This document shows, one piece after another, positions 43,612 to 53,431 of a stretch of 64,000 bases of DNA (the stretch's first letter is position 1; each line of letters opens with the position of its first letter). This DNA is from an uncultured Parabacteroides sp. (GTDB taxonomy: Bacteria; Bacteroidota; Bacteroidia; Bacteroidales; Tannerellaceae): assembly GCF_905196875.1 (NCBI RefSeq), contig NZ_CAJJWO010000028.1:1-64000 (forward strand), given 5' to 3'. Under the pieces are notes generated by a model that saw nothing but the letters and a program-made list of their open reading frames with translations, was not told the DNA's origin and searched no databases. A program made the translations under genes and the position numbers.

Positions 43612-44985
43612 ATGGCTAAGACAAAAACAGTATATGTCTGCTCCAATTGCGGAGCAGACTCTCCTAAATGGGTGGGTAAATGTCCTAATTGCGGCGAATG
43701 GAACACGTATGTAGAAGAAATCGTCGCCACCAAAGAGCCCTCGGCAAAACGTATTATCCCCGGCATAACTGACAATGAAAAAGTTCGTCCGGTCTTGTTG
43801 CGCGACATCACCTCCGAAGAAGAATCCCGTATCGATCTGAAAGATGAGGAGCTGAACCGTGTCCTCGGCGGCGGTCTGGTGAAAGGCTCGCTGGTGCTGA
43901 TCGGGGGCGAACCGGGTATCGGTAAGTCTACTTTGGTACTTCAAACCGTTTTGGGTTTGAACGGGCTGAAGACGTTATACGTGTCCGGTGAAGAAAGCAG
44001 CCGCCAGCTTAAACTGCGTGCCGACCGTTTGGCCCACGAAAATCCCGACTGTTTTATCCTGTGTGAAACAAATCTCGAACAGATATTTGTGCAGGCCCGA
44101 AACGTGCAGCCGGATTTGATGATTATCGACTCTATCCAGACTATTTATACCGAGATGGTGGAGTCGTCTCCGGGCAGCGTCTCCCAGGTGCGCGAATGTA
44201 GTGCGGCTATCCTGAAATATGCCAAAGAAAGCGGCGTGCCTGTTTTGTTGATCGGCCATATTAATAAGGAAGGAAGCATTGCCGGCCCTAAGGTGTTGGA
44301 GCATATTGTCGACACGGTGCTTCAGTTTGAAGGCGATCAGCATTATATGTACCGTATTCTGCGCAGTATCAAGAACCGCTTTGGTAGCACGGCGGAACTG
44401 GGTATCTATGAAATGCGCCAGAATGGTTTACGTGAAGTAAGTAATCCCTCTGAATTATTATTGACCCAGAATCATGAAGGATTGAGTGGGGTGACTATTG
44501 CCGCAGCGATTGAAGGAGTCCGTCCTTTCCTTATCGAAACCCAGGCTTTGGTAAGCTCGGCCGTTTATGGTACGCCGCAACGTAGCGCAACGGGGTTCGA
44601 TTTACGACGGATGAATATGTTGCTGGCCGTTCTTGAGAAACGTGCCGGATTCAAGCTGGTACAGAAGGATGTGTTCCTGAATATAGCCGGAGGGTTAAAA
44701 GTAAACGACCCGGCTATCGACCTGGCGGTTATCAGTGCCGTACTCTCATCGAGTCTCGATATCAGCATCGAGCAAGGTGTATGTATGTGTGGCGAAGTCG
44801 GTCTGTCGGGAGAAATCCGTCCGGTCAACCGTATCGAACAGCGTATCCTTGAAGCCGAGAAGTTGGGCTTTTCACGCATAATCATTCCTCATAATAACCT
44901 GAAAGGTTTCGATACGGCTAAATGTAAAATACAGATTATACAGGTGAAGAAAGTGGAAGAGGCTTTCCGGCATTTGTTCGGATAA
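43612..44985 (+). CDS. radA: DNA repair protein RadA (Sms)
   Basis: 457 residues, standard length. N-terminal zinc finger CSNCGADSPKWVGKCPNCGEW, Walker A GGEPGIGKSTLVLQ, the RadA-specific KNRFGST motif, and a C-terminal Lon-protease-like domain. RadA is a RecA-related ATPase helping branch migration in recombination. TATCTTTA upstream at 43588-43595 may be its -7 box. Confidence 0.96.
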   Translation: MAKTKTVYVCSNCGADSPKWVGKCPNCGEWNTYVEEIVATKEPSAKRIIPGITDNEKVRPVLLRDITSEEESRIDLKDEELNRVLGGGLVKGSLVLIGGEPGIGKSTLVLQTVLGLNGLKTLYVSGEESSRQLKLRADRLAHENPDCFILCETNLEQIFVQARNVQPDLMIIDSIQTIYTEMVESSPGSVSQVRECSAAILKYAKESGVPVLLIGHINKEGSIAGPKVLEHIVDTVLQFEGDQHYMYRILRSIKNRFGSTAELGIYEMRQNGLREVSNPSELLLTQNHEGLSGVTIAAAIEGVRPFLIETQALVSSAVYGTPQRSATGFDLRRMNMLLAVLEKRAGFKLVQKDVFLNIAGGLKVNDPAIDLAVISAVLSSSLDISIEQGVCMCGEVGLSGEIRPVNRIEQRILEAEKLGFSRIIIPHNNLKGFDTAKCKIQIIQVKKVEEAFRHLFG

Positions 44986-45016
44986 TCGTTTTCTCTTTAT
45001 AACAAGCAAATAAATA

Positions 45017-46603
45017 ATGATACAAGAATTACAACTCCGTATTCTGCCGGAAGAAGCAGTCAATGAGCAATCCCTGAAACAAGTCGTTGCACGGGAAACC
45101 GGTTCCCTTCTCAAAGATATACAAGCTGTACGGTTATTGAAACGTTCGATCGATGCCCGTCAGCGTACGATTTTTGTGAATGTTAAACTGCGCATATTTA
45201 TCAATGAGCAGCCGGAAGAGGCAGAATACCAGTCGGTGGAATATAAAGATGTGTCGGGCGGTAAGCAGGTGGTTGTGGTAGGTGCCGGTCCCGGAGGATT
45301 GTTTGCTGCTTTGCGTCTGATTGAACTAGGTTTGCGCCCTGTTATCATAGAACGTGGTAAGAATGTACGCGATCGTAAGAAGGATATTGCGTTGATCAGT
45401 CGTGAGCATGTCGTGAACAGTGAATCGAATTACAGTTTCGGTGAAGGTGGTGCCGGAGCTTATTCAGATGGTAAATTATATACCCGCAGTAAGAAACGCG
45501 GTTCAGTGGATAAGATTCTGAATGTTTTTTGTCAGCATGGTGCCAGCACCTCGATCCTGGCAGATGCCCATCCGCATATCGGAACAGATAAACTGCCCCG
45601 TGTGATAGAAAATATCCGTGAGCAGATCATCCGTTGTGGCGGTGAAGTTCATTTCGAAACCCGTATGGATACTCTGATCCTGAAAGACAATGAAGTTGTC
45701 GGTATTGAAACCAATACAGGAAAGACCTTTCTTGGCCCGGTTATCCTGGCTACTGGTCATTCGGCCCGTGATGTCTATCGATATCTTTATGAGCAAAAGA
45801 TTCCAATCGAAGCTAAAGGAATTGCCGTAGGTGTTCGTTTGGAGCATCCGCAGGAGTTGATCGATCAGATTCAGTATCACCGTAGAGAGGGGAGAGGAAA
45901 GTATCTTCCGGCTGCCGAATATAGCTTTGTTACGCAGGCTAGCGGAAGAGGTGTGTATTCTTTCTGTATGTGTCCTGGTGGGTTTGTCGTACCGGCGGCA
46001 AGCGGTCCGAAGCAAGTGGTTGTAAACGGTATGTCTCCGTCTAACCGAGGTTCACGCTGGTCGAATTCCGGAATGGTGGTCGAGATCCGACCTGAAGATT
46101 ATCCGGAGTTGATGAAGCATGAAGAAATGAAAGTCCCGGCCGATTCTCCTTTAGCTTTGATGGCTTTTCAGGAGCGGTTGGAAGAAGTCTGCTGGCTGAA
46201 CGGGGGCATGAAACAGACAGCACCCGCTCAACGCATGAATGACTTTGTAACGAAGAAAAACTCGTTCGACCTGCCTGAGTCTTCTTATACACCGGGGCTG
46301 CTGGCTTCCCCGCTTCATTTTTGGATGCCTGAGTTTGTTACCGGCCGCCTGCGTGACGGCTTCCGTCACTTCGGAAAAACTTCCCAAGGCTTTCTGACTA
46401 ACGAAGCCCTGATGATAGGCGTAGAAACCCGCACGTCTTCTCCGGTCCGCATTCTTCGGGATCGCGATACCTATCAGCATATCACCCTGAAAGGACTTTT
46501 TCCTTGCGGTGAAGGAGCCGGTTATGCCGGAGGGATTGTTTCTGCGGCTATTGATGGTGAACGCTGTGCAGAAGGTGTTGCTGAATATCATTCAGTAAGT
46601 TGA
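45017..46603 (+). CDS. FAD-dependent dehydrogenase (COG2509-like)
   Basis: 528 residues. Short N-terminal alpha/beta part, then FAD-binding VVVVGAGPGGLFAALRLIELGLRPVIIERG, the family motif SNYSFGEGGAGAYSDGKLYTRSKKRG, and the C-terminal FPCGEGAGYAGGIVSAAIDGERCAE. It is an uncharacterised, probably NAD(P)-linked flavoprotein of the cytosol. The 3' end overlaps a convergent small gene by 56 bases. It begins 31 bases after radA. Confidence 0.88.
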   Translation: MIQELQLRILPEEAVNEQSLKQVVARETGSLLKDIQAVRLLKRSIDARQRTIFVNVKLRIFINEQPEEAEYQSVEYKDVSGGKQVVVVGAGPGGLFAALRLIELGLRPVIIERGKNVRDRKKDIALISREHVVNSESNYSFGEGGAGAYSDGKLYTRSKKRGSVDKILNVFCQHGASTSILADAHPHIGTDKLPRVIENIREQIIRCGGEVHFETRMDTLILKDNEVVGIETNTGKTFLGPVILATGHSARDVYRYLYEQKIPIEAKGIAVGVRLEHPQELIDQIQYHRREGRGKYLPAAEYSFVTQASGRGVYSFCMCPGGFVVPAASGPKQVVVNGMSPSNRGSRWSNSGMVVEIRPEDYPELMKHEEMKVPADSPLALMAFQERLEEVCWLNGGMKQTAPAQRMNDFVTKKNSFDLPESSYTPGLLASPLHFWMPEFVTGRLRDGFRHFGKTSQGFLTNEALMIGVETRTSSPVRILRDRDTYQHITLKGLFPCGEGAGYAGGIVSAAIDGERCAEGVAEYHSVS

Positions 46604-46958
46604 TCCTTTCCAGTGAGAAAGTTGTATCGTGAGCTTGCAGATATTCTAATAACTCCTTTGCACGAAGAAGCATTTCACGTTGATCTTTAGGTTGTTGTTG
46701 AAGGCCGTCTTCGATCAAGGTTTTGATCGCTATTTCAAGACGCAGTATGCCGCTTTTCTCTTCATTGTCGAGGAAACGAAGTATATCGTCGGGGGCCGTT
46801 GTCATCAGGAAATCCGAAGTCAGTTTCAGATTCTCGTAAACGGTTTGTATCAGCTCCGGGTTCTTACCGGCTGCATTGTTATTACGGTTGAAGATTACCT
46901 GGGCGATCATTTTGCCCAGTTCTTCTATCTGTACCATGATCAAATCTCTTTTTAGCAT
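46548..46958 (-). CDS. Conserved hypothetical helical protein
   Basis: 136 residues (or 129 from ATG 46937, MVQIEELGKMIAQ). Entirely helical, charged, no signal. It includes KDQREMLLRAKELLEYLQ, and its end overlaps the flavoprotein gene. It resembles small DUF-type helical proteins of Bacteroidales, but I do not recognise the family. It lies 12 bases downstream of the minus-strand cyclophilin gene and may be its operon partner. Confidence 0.6.
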   Translation of the reverse strand: MLKRDLIMVQIEELGKMIAQVIFNRNNNAAGKNPELIQTVYENLKLTSDFLMTTAPDDILRFLDNEEKSGILRLEIAIKTLIEDGLQQQPKDQREMLLRAKELLEYLQAHDTTFSLERINLLNDIQQHLLHSVHHQ

Positions 46959-46970
46959 AATGGATGGGGT

Positions 46971-47780
46971 TTATTCTACAGTTACACTTATAATTCTTAT
47001 ATCTTTTTTAGGACGGTCATACTGATCTTTTGGCTGGTTGGCAATCGTATCCAATACATCGAAACCTTCCGTCACTTCACCGAAAATCGTATAAATACCA
47101 TCTAAATGGTGACAGCCACCGGTTGTCGTATAGGCTTTCCGCTGTTCGTCGCTAAAAATCAAATGTCCGGGAGTGGCCAGTATTATGGAATCGATCTTTG
47201 CGTTGATCGTGATGATACGTTTGTTGTATTCCCGTTTGTTGCTTTGTTTCAGCATTTTCAGCTCTACGGCTTCCGGACGGTAAAATTCGTCGAGTGCCTT
47301 TTTGCGGATATTCTGATTTGCGATCAACTCCAGTGTATCCAACTCTCCGTTGCGGTATACTTTTCCCTGCACGATAAAGAACTGCGACATATCCGACTTC
47401 TTTTGTGGATTGACGTCATCGTTTTGGCGGGGAGCAGCCAAAGCTCCTTTTTTATGGAAATATTTACTGTTCAGTTCCGGTAGTATCTCGGCAGACGAGT
47501 CGCCGAAACCACAACGAGCACCCGGAGGAGCTGTTTTCGAGTCGGGAGCACCTCCCTGTATCATAAATTCTTTGATGACACGGGTAAAAAGCGTACCATT
47601 GAATTCACCCTGTCGTGCCCGATTGATGAAAGTACGGACATGATTGGGGACATCATCATATAGCTGGGCCTTCATCGTCCCCACATTCGTTTGGATTGTT
47701 ACTGTTTTTCCTTCACTTTGCGCATGGAGGGTACCCAATGCAGTGAACAATACTAAAATCAGGTTATATATCTTATTCAT
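46971..47780 (-). CDS. Cyclophilin-type peptidyl-prolyl isomerase, exported
   Basis: About 269 residues from ATG 47780 (MNKIYNLILVLFTALGTLHAQ is a clean signal peptide; the frame is open 51 bases more). Cyclophilin core: VTIQTNVGTMKAQLYDDVPNHVRTFI, FNGTLFTRVIKEFMIQGGAP, GALAAPRQNDDVNPQKKSDMSQFFIVQG, and IFGEVTEGFDVLDTIA. A ~60-residue helical insertion (residues ~160-215) sits inside the core, as is common in Bacteroidetes. Catalyses proline isomerisation in the periplasm. Confidence 0.9.
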   Translation of the reverse strand: MNKIYNLILVLFTALGTLHAQSEGKTVTIQTNVGTMKAQLYDDVPNHVRTFINRARQGEFNGTLFTRVIKEFMIQGGAPDSKTAPPGARCGFGDSSAEILPELNSKYFHKKGALAAPRQNDDVNPQKKSDMSQFFIVQGKVYRNGELDTLELIANQNIRKKALDEFYRPEAVELKMLKQSNKREYNKRIITINAKIDSIILATPGHLIFSDEQRKAYTTTGGCHHLDGIYTIFGEVTEGFDVLDTIANQPKDQYDRPKKDIRIISVTVE

Positions 47781-47819
47781 GCATGCTATTTTTATTTCTC
47801 GGGTAAAGATACAGTTTAT

Positions 47820-47851
47820 GTTGTTAAACACAAACTAAATGGTTACCTTTG
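47820..47851 (+). promoter_or_regulatory. Promoter of the AspT/YidE-type transporter
   Basis: GTTG (47820-47823), a 20-base spacer, then TACCTTTG (47844-47851), close to the Bacteroidales consensus. It lies 43 bases before ATG 47894. Confidence 0.55.
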
Positions 47852-47893
47852 CCAACTTTATTAAAGAGTGACAAGGTTTTTTAATATTAGAAT

Positions 47894-49570
47894 ATGAATT
47901 GGATCAATGATTTATTATGGGGAGAAGGCATTGGCCACTCCATCCTGTTGTTGTCGTTTGTGATAGCGGCCGGAATTCAATTGGGTAAAATTAAGGTGTT
48001 TGGCGTGTCGTTAGGCATCACACTGGTTTTGTTTGTGGGGATCGTTCTCGGACATTTCGGTTTTACGATCAACCACAATGTAATTCACTTTTTTAAAGAG
48101 TTCGGTCTCATCCTGTTTGTTTACTCTGTGGGTATGCAGGTGGGACCCGGTTTCTTCTCGTCATTCAGGAAAGGAGGAATAACGCTGAACTTGCTGGCTT
48201 GCGGAATTGTGTTCCTGGGAGTAGTAACTGCTATTATCCTGCATTACACAACCGGTATTCCAATGCCCACAATGGTTGGTATTTTGTCGGGAGCGGTGAC
48301 GAATACACCGGGTCTGGGTGCTGCTCAACAGGCATATTCTGATATGTATGGTACAGCTGATAATACAATTGCACTGGGATATGCGGTTGCTTATCCGTTG
48401 GGTGTGATCGGTATTATTCTTTCGATTATGTTTATCCGTTATGTATTCCGTGTGAACTTCGATAAGGAGAGTGAACAACTGAACAATGAGGATTCTTCCC
48501 ATGCCAATGAGGCTAAACCTATTTCCCTGGTGGTTAAAAATCCGGCGATATTTGGAAAAACAGTAGGGGAGTTGTCCAGTTTGCTGGAACATCGTGATTT
48601 CGTTATATCCCGTATCTGGCATGACAGCAACAAACAGATTGAAATAGCTTCTGCTAATGCCATTTTGCATGAGAACGATAAAGTATTCGTAATTACAACC
48701 GAACAGGATGCCGATACCATCAAGACTTTTGTCGGTGAAGTCATCGATATGGAACGCAAACAGTGGATTCGTATGGAAAGCCAGTTCATCAACCGTCGTA
48801 TCCTGGTTACAAAACCGGAGTTGAACGGAAAACGTCTCGGACAATTGAAGCTACGTCAGTTATATGGCATCAATATAACTCGTATCAACCGTGCCGGCGT
48901 CGATCTGGTCGCTACTCCGCACCTGACACTGCAAGTCGGCGACCGTGTAAATGTAGTAGGTACCGAGACTGCTGTCACAAATGTAGAAAAGGTATTAGGT
49001 AACTCAATGAAACGTTTGAACGAGCCGAACCTGATCACGATCTTTATCGGTATTGCGCTGGGTATTGTGTTGGGAAGTATACCTATTACATTCCCGGGTA
49101 TTCCTCAACCGGTAAAATTGGGATTGGCCGGTGGACCTCTGATTGTGGCTATCCTGATCAGCCGATTCGGTTATAAATATAAGCTGATAACTTATACGAC
49201 TCAGAGTGCAAACCTGATGTTACGTGAGATAGGTATTACGTTGTTCCTTGCCTGTGTCGGTATCAGTGCCGGTGATGGCTTTGTCGATACGATTGTCAAC
49301 AACGGAGGTTTTGCCTGGATTGGTTACGGTTTCATCATAACGACGGTTCCTTTGTTGATTATCGGATGTATAGGTCGTTATTTCTGTAAGGTGAATTACT
49401 TTACATTAATGGGTCTGATTGCCGGTAGTACAACCGATCCGCCTGCACTGGCCTATTCGAATGCAACAGCCGGAAATGATGCTCCTTCCGTGGGGTATGC
49501 AACTGTCTATCCATTGACAATGTTCCTGCGTGTATTGACGGCACAGTTATTGATATTGTTCTTTGCCTGA
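47894..49570 (+). CDS. AspT/YidE/YbjL-type antiporter with TrkA-C domains
   Basis: 558 residues. Two AspT/YidE/YbjL membrane duplications (roughly residues 1-180 and 380-558, each with five or so helices and the motifs GAVTNTPGLGAAQQAY and GSTTDPPALAYSNA) flank two cytosolic TrkA-C (RCK_C) domains (residues ~210-290 and 295-375). Family members exchange amino or dicarboxylic acids; the substrate here is unknown. Convergent with the ClC gene; a shared terminator lies between. Confidence 0.88.
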   Translation: MNWINDLLWGEGIGHSILLLSFVIAAGIQLGKIKVFGVSLGITLVLFVGIVLGHFGFTINHNVIHFFKEFGLILFVYSVGMQVGPGFFSSFRKGGITLNLLACGIVFLGVVTAIILHYTTGIPMPTMVGILSGAVTNTPGLGAAQQAYSDMYGTADNTIALGYAVAYPLGVIGIILSIMFIRYVFRVNFDKESEQLNNEDSSHANEAKPISLVVKNPAIFGKTVGELSSLLEHRDFVISRIWHDSNKQIEIASANAILHENDKVFVITTEQDADTIKTFVGEVIDMERKQWIRMESQFINRRILVTKPELNGKRLGQLKLRQLYGINITRINRAGVDLVATPHLTLQVGDRVNVVGTETAVTNVEKVLGNSMKRLNEPNLITIFIGIALGIVLGSIPITFPGIPQPVKLGLAGGPLIVAILISRFGYKYKLITYTTQSANLMLREIGITLFLACVGISAGDGFVDTIVNNGGFAWIGYGFIITTVPLLIIGCIGRYFCKVNYFTLMGLIAGSTTDPPALAYSNATAGNDAPSVGYATVYPLTMFLRVLTAQLLILFFA

Positions 49571-49594
49571 TTAAGGATAAATAATAAGATAATA

Positions 49595-49627
49595 AGGTGT
49601 TTGAATAGCTTTCAGACACCTTTTTTA
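49595..49627. terminator. Terminator between convergent transporter genes
   Basis: AGGTGTTTGA (49595-49604) pairs with TCAGACACCT (49612-49621) with one G-T pair, followed by TTTTTTA. Precedes the stop of the minus-strand ClC gene at 49629. Confidence 0.8.
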
Positions 49628-49628
49628 T

Positions 49629-51173
49629 TTAATAGATATTTGCCATACTAACTAATGGCTCATACAGTTTTTCGATATCCTGGGCATCTATTTCGAGGGT
49701 TAGCTGGTCGCCGGGTAAGATAGTTTGACCGGTAGGGGGAAAGTCTTTGCGGTCGCGATGGATATTTATAATGATGCAGTTGTTGGGCAGATGCAGGGTA
49801 TCGATCTCTTTACCGTCGAAGTAAGAACCTGTCATGACTTCTACATCCAACTTGAGCCGTTTTTCTTCCTGAAAGAAAGGGTTTTTGATCATCTCTTCGT
49901 AAAACATCACATTAAACGGTTTTATCTCTAATAGCTCAGTGAAGTAGTAAGTCAGTCCCCCAACGACGATCGAAGGGTAGAATACTTCAAAATGCCCGGT
50001 GATTTCCGTTATCAGGATAATAGCAGTAATAGGGGTACGGACAACAGCCACCAGGAAAGCGGCCATCCCGACCAGCATCACATAACTGACGTTCTCGGGA
50101 GCGATAATTCCATGTTGAACCAATAAGAGCGCACATATCTTTCCAAGCAAACCACCGGTAACAAGTGTCGGGATAAAACTCCCTCCGGGTAACCCAGAAG
50201 AAAACGAATAAACAGTAAACACCATATGCAATAACATCATGCTGGTAATCCAAAGTATGTTTTGTGTTCCTCCGAGTACCTGTTCCATCAGGAATTGTTC
50301 TCCGCCACCTGTCAGATCCGTCAAAGTAAGGGAGATTGTGTATGCCATGATCAGCAAGCCAAGCAGTTTGATATATTCCGGTTGTTTTATGGCAGGATAC
50401 AGTCTTTTGACATATAGCATCAACAGTGAATAAAATTTTCCGAAAATGGAAACAACCACGGCAAACAACAGGAACAGTTTTATTTGTAAAGAGAAGGTCA
50501 GGTCAGGAGCCACTGCCTGTATCTCATGATAAGGATTGATCGGGAATATCATATTGGCAATACCACCGGCAACTACTCCGGCCAGGATCGTGGTAATAGC
50601 TGTCTTGGGAGCATCGAAACGTTCGATCGACTCGATAACCAGTGTCGTTGCTGCCAGTGGAGCGGCAAAAGCGGCTGCCAGCCCCGCACCGGCGCCTGCT
50701 GCCAATAATTGTTTACGTTCACCACTCAGGATATGTCCCCATTTACCGACCAGGTCGCCTATGTAAGAACCCATTTGCACGGATGGCCCTTCGCGCCCCA
50801 TTGAAAGGCCGCTGCTTAATGTCAGTACTCCGCCTACAAACTTCGCGAGTAATTGTCGTAATGAGTGTGTATACACTATTCTGCCATTGATAGCTCCCCG
50901 TGTTTGCGAGATACCTCCGCCGCTGATGAACGGCCAGCGTTTTACCAGTTTCGAAACGAATATAAGGACCGCCCAGAATACAAAAAATGAGATAATATAC
51001 AGATACCAGGGAGGGGAGGACTCGAAAAACTCTTTCCGGTAGTTATAGAACAGCTGCAATAAATAATGATAAGGAACTGCTACCAGGCCGGTAAGCAATC
51101 CTACGATGAGGCTCACAAAATAGAGCCTGGCATCCACTAGTTTCAGCTTTAATATCCTCCAGTTTACCTTCAT
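49629..51173 (-). CDS. ClC-type chloride channel/antiporter with TrkA-C domain
   Basis: About 514 residues from the ATG at 51173 (MKVNWRILKLKL); the frame is open to 51242. Selectivity-filter motifs of ClC proteins are visible: GREGPSVQMGSYIGD (G-[KR]-E-G-P), the GSFIPTLVTGGLLG region and the preceding GGGISQTRGAI. A C-terminal TrkA-C/RCK_C domain follows (residues ~430-510). Inner-membrane chloride transport, possibly proton-coupled; some relatives move fluoride. Confidence 0.88.
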   Translation of the reverse strand: MKVNWRILKLKLVDARLYFVSLIVGLLTGLVAVPYHYLLQLFYNYRKEFFESSPPWYLYIISFFVFWAVLIFVSKLVKRWPFISGGGISQTRGAINGRIVYTHSLRQLLAKFVGGVLTLSSGLSMGREGPSVQMGSYIGDLVGKWGHILSGERKQLLAAGAGAGLAAAFAAPLAATTLVIESIERFDAPKTAITTILAGVVAGGIANMIFPINPYHEIQAVAPDLTFSLQIKLFLLFAVVVSIFGKFYSLLMLYVKRLYPAIKQPEYIKLLGLLIMAYTISLTLTDLTGGGEQFLMEQVLGGTQNILWITSMMLLHMVFTVYSFSSGLPGGSFIPTLVTGGLLGKICALLLVQHGIIAPENVSYVMLVGMAAFLVAVVRTPITAIILITEITGHFEVFYPSIVVGGLTYYFTELLEIKPFNVMFYEEMIKNPFFQEEKRLKLDVEVMTGSYFDGKEIDTLHLPNNCIIINIHRDRKDFPPTGQTILPGDQLTLEIDAQDIEKLYEPLVSMANIY

Positions 51174-51227
51174 AAGCTCGATAAAAACAAGCCTGGTTCG
51201 GCTTTGGTTCTGACCTCCAACCAAATA

Positions 51228-51256
51228 ATTGTCAATTGTCAATTGTCGACTGTCAA
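51228..51256. repeat. Short tandem repeat AATTGTC
   Basis: Three near-perfect copies of AATTGTC and a fourth degenerate copy in the gap between the ClC and ThuA starts. Simple repeats of this kind are common in Bacteroidetes intergenic DNA. Confidence 0.6.
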
Positions 51257-51271
51257 TTTTTACTACATTTG
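51243..51271 (+). promoter_or_regulatory. Promoter of the ThuA-like gene
   Basis: TTG (51243-51245), 18-base spacer, TACATTTG (51264-51271), 32 bases before ATG 51303. It overlaps the end of the tandem repeat. Confidence 0.5.
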
Positions 51272-51302
51272 CCCTTACAAATCTTTAAACCATATTAATA
51301 CC

Positions 51303-52220
51303 ATGAGACATTTATTTTTAGGAAAACTGTTTATTGTGTTGGTTTCCATGTTGTGTGTGTGCTCGGTGTCAGCCAGGAAACCTATCAAAACTTTATTAAT
51401 AACAGGGCAGAATAACCATAACTGGCAGGTCAGCCATGTGGTGTTAAAACAGATACTGGAAAATTCCGGTCGTTTCTCAGTCGATTTCGCGATTTCTCCC
51501 TCACAGGGAAAAGACATGTCGAGTTTTGTACTCGATTTTACTCCTTATGAGTTAGTTGTACTCGATTATAATGGTGATTCCTGGCCGGAGGAAACAAACA
51601 AACGTTTCCTCGAGTATGTACAAGGTGGCGGCGGCGTAGTGATCTATCATGCCGCTGATAATGCTTTTTCTAAATGGCCGGAGTTCAATAAGATCTGTGC
51701 TTTGGGAGGTTGGGAAAACCGTAATGAAAATGCCGGTCCTTATGTATACTGGCAGGATGGCAAACTGGTCAAAGACAGTTCTGCCGGTCCCGGAGGCTCA
51801 CATGGCAGCCAGCATGAATATGTTTTGAATGGACGTGATAAAGTGCATCCGATCGTCAAAGGCTTACCTCTGAAATGGCGTCATACAAAGGATGAATTAT
51901 ATGACCGTATGCGTGGTCCGGGTAATATCGACGCTCTCCTGTACACCTCTTATTCAGATAAGGAAACAGGCGGATCCGGTCGCGAAGAACCGCTGATCTT
52001 CACTGTCGATTATGGCAATGCCCGCATCTTCCATACGATGCTTGGACATGCCGGTGAGACAGTTGAAAATAGTACAGCTATGCAATGTACGGGTTTCCAG
52101 GTTTTACTGTTGCGTGGTGCTGAATGGGCGGCAACCGGAAAGGTGACTCAGAAAGTGCCGAAAGACTTCCCTACAGAAACCCAATGTTCGTATAGGAAAG
52201 ATTATAAAGAACAGAAATAA
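51303..52220 (+). CDS. ThuA-domain protein, exported
   Basis: 305 residues from ATG 51303 (signal peptide MRHLFLGKLFIVLVSMLCVCSVSA; upstream open frame ignored). ThuA-like fold: KTLLITGQNNHNWQVSH, YELVVLDYNGDSW, GGGVVIYHAADNAFSKW, GSQHEYVLN, RIFHTMLGHAGE. ThuA-type proteins are linked to sugar (3-keto-glycoside, trehalose) metabolism, without a settled activity. Own promoter and strong terminator; a monocistron. Confidence 0.87.
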   Translation: MRHLFLGKLFIVLVSMLCVCSVSARKPIKTLLITGQNNHNWQVSHVVLKQILENSGRFSVDFAISPSQGKDMSSFVLDFTPYELVVLDYNGDSWPEETNKRFLEYVQGGGGVVIYHAADNAFSKWPEFNKICALGGWENRNENAGPYVYWQDGKLVKDSSAGPGGSHGSQHEYVLNGRDKVHPIVKGLPLKWRHTKDELYDRMRGPGNIDALLYTSYSDKETGGSGREEPLIFTVDYGNARIFHTMLGHAGETVENSTAMQCTGFQVLLLRGAEWAATGKVTQKVPKDFPTETQCSYRKDYKEQK

Positions 52221-52242
52221 TAGTACTTTTTTATATTAATGG

Positions 52243-52275
52243 ATAAGACGACTCGAAAGGTCGTCTTATTTTTTT
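52243..52275 (+). terminator. Rho-independent terminator after the ThuA-like gene
   Basis: ATAAGACGAC (52243-52252) pairs exactly with GTCGTCTTAT (52260-52269), then TTTTTT. Strong, with a 7-base loop. Confidence 0.9.
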
Positions 52276-52441
52276 GTGTTATTATTTCTCCTTGCCATAT
52301 TATTCAAACTCTGCATTATTTATTGAGGTTATGTGACAGGGGAAAGGCTTTTATTTTCTTTGCTTTTCATAACTTTTGCTGTATTGACTTATTGGGGAAA
52401 AGTACGTATTCTTGGATCATTATAATAACTATATGACATAG

Positions 52442-53431
52442 ATGGCAAAAAATCAAACAGCAAATCTGTTTTTAGCAGATGTATTTGAAGATCAGATCGA
52501 TTATCTTGGTAAAAGTAAAAGTCAATTTACGGTCGATAACTATCGGAACGTTTATCGTTCCGTTTGTGATTTTGTGGGAAAAAAAGCAGATAAGCTCAAA
52601 GTAAGTGATATAACAGACTTATGGCTTAATGCTTATGTTATGCACATGCAGAAAAGCGGCAATTTATCGTTAGCTAGTGTCGATAACTATTGTCGTATAC
52701 TACGTGCTGTTTACAATAAAGCGGTGAAGACGTATTCGATACCTGTCGGTCCCAATCATCCTTTTACGAATATTCGTATACCTGTTCCCGCCACTTTGAA
52801 ACGCTCATTAGAGAAAAAGGCTGTTTTAGACATAATCAGTCTTGATCTTTCCGGGAAGAAAGAGCTTTGTAAAGCGCGCGACCTGTTTATGTTTCTGTTT
52901 TATGCGCGAGGTATGTGTTTTGTGGATGTGTTTAGTCTGCGTTATGACTCCATAAGCGGCGAGTATATTTGTTACAAAAGAAGTAAGACCTCGGCACCAT
53001 TACAGGTGAAAATTGTACCTGAAATGAAAATGATCATGGATCGTTATCGTGAGTCAGATAATCCCTATATTTTCCCGTTTTTACGAAGGAACTCGTATGG
53101 AGGGAAAGATATTTCAGAAAAAAGTTCGCTGAGGCGTATCAACCGACAGTTGGGTAAAATAGGAGAAATGCTGGGGGTGAAGCTCACTACATATGTGGCA
53201 CGGCATAGTTGGGCATCGTTGATCGAAGAATGTGGAATGAGTATCGCTATTATCAGTCAGGGAATGGGGCATGGCTCGGAACGAGTCACGAAAACTTACA
53301 TGAGAGGAATGCCTTCACGTGTGATTGATAATGCTAATGAAGAGATGTTAAACAGATTGATAAGAAAAAAATCAACAGAAGATAAAAAAAAATGTCCCCT
53401 TCTTAGTAAGAATGAGACATCTGCTGGTTGA
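52442..53431 (+). CDS. Tyrosine site-specific recombinase of pilus locus 2
   Basis: 329 residues, the same class as 28586-29566: SAM-like domain (residues 10-105), Arg in FYARGMCFVDVFSL, Lys in KRSKTSAP, VARHSWASLIEECG, and MGHGSERVTKTYM with the nucleophile Tyr. The last codons (LLSKNETSAG) lie in the left inverted repeat of element 2, so the present C-terminus is orientation-dependent. After inversion the frame would continue LNEDRILVELQRIKDELLNR and on to RRFSSDKI (33 residues replacing AG). Most likely flips the adjacent 253-bp element. Confidence 0.88.
   Translation: MAKNQTANLFLADVFEDQIDYLGKSKSQFTVDNYRNVYRSVCDFVGKKADKLKVSDITDLWLNAYVMHMQKSGNLSLASVDNYCRILRAVYNKAVKTYSIPVGPNHPFTNIRIPVPATLKRSLEKKAVLDIISLDLSGKKELCKARDLFMFLFYARGMCFVDVFSLRYDSISGEYICYKRSKTSAPLQVKIVPEMKMIMDRYRESDNPYIFPFLRRNSYGGKDISEKSSLRRINRQLGKIGEMLGVKLTTYVARHSWASLIEECGMSIAIISQGMGHGSERVTKTYMRGMPSRVIDNANEEMLNRLIRKKSTEDKKKCPLLSKNETSAG

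Noticed and set aside
51228..51256. AATTGTC repeats as a CRISPR or regulatory array
   Set aside because: Units are 7 bases with no spacers; a simple sequence repeat.
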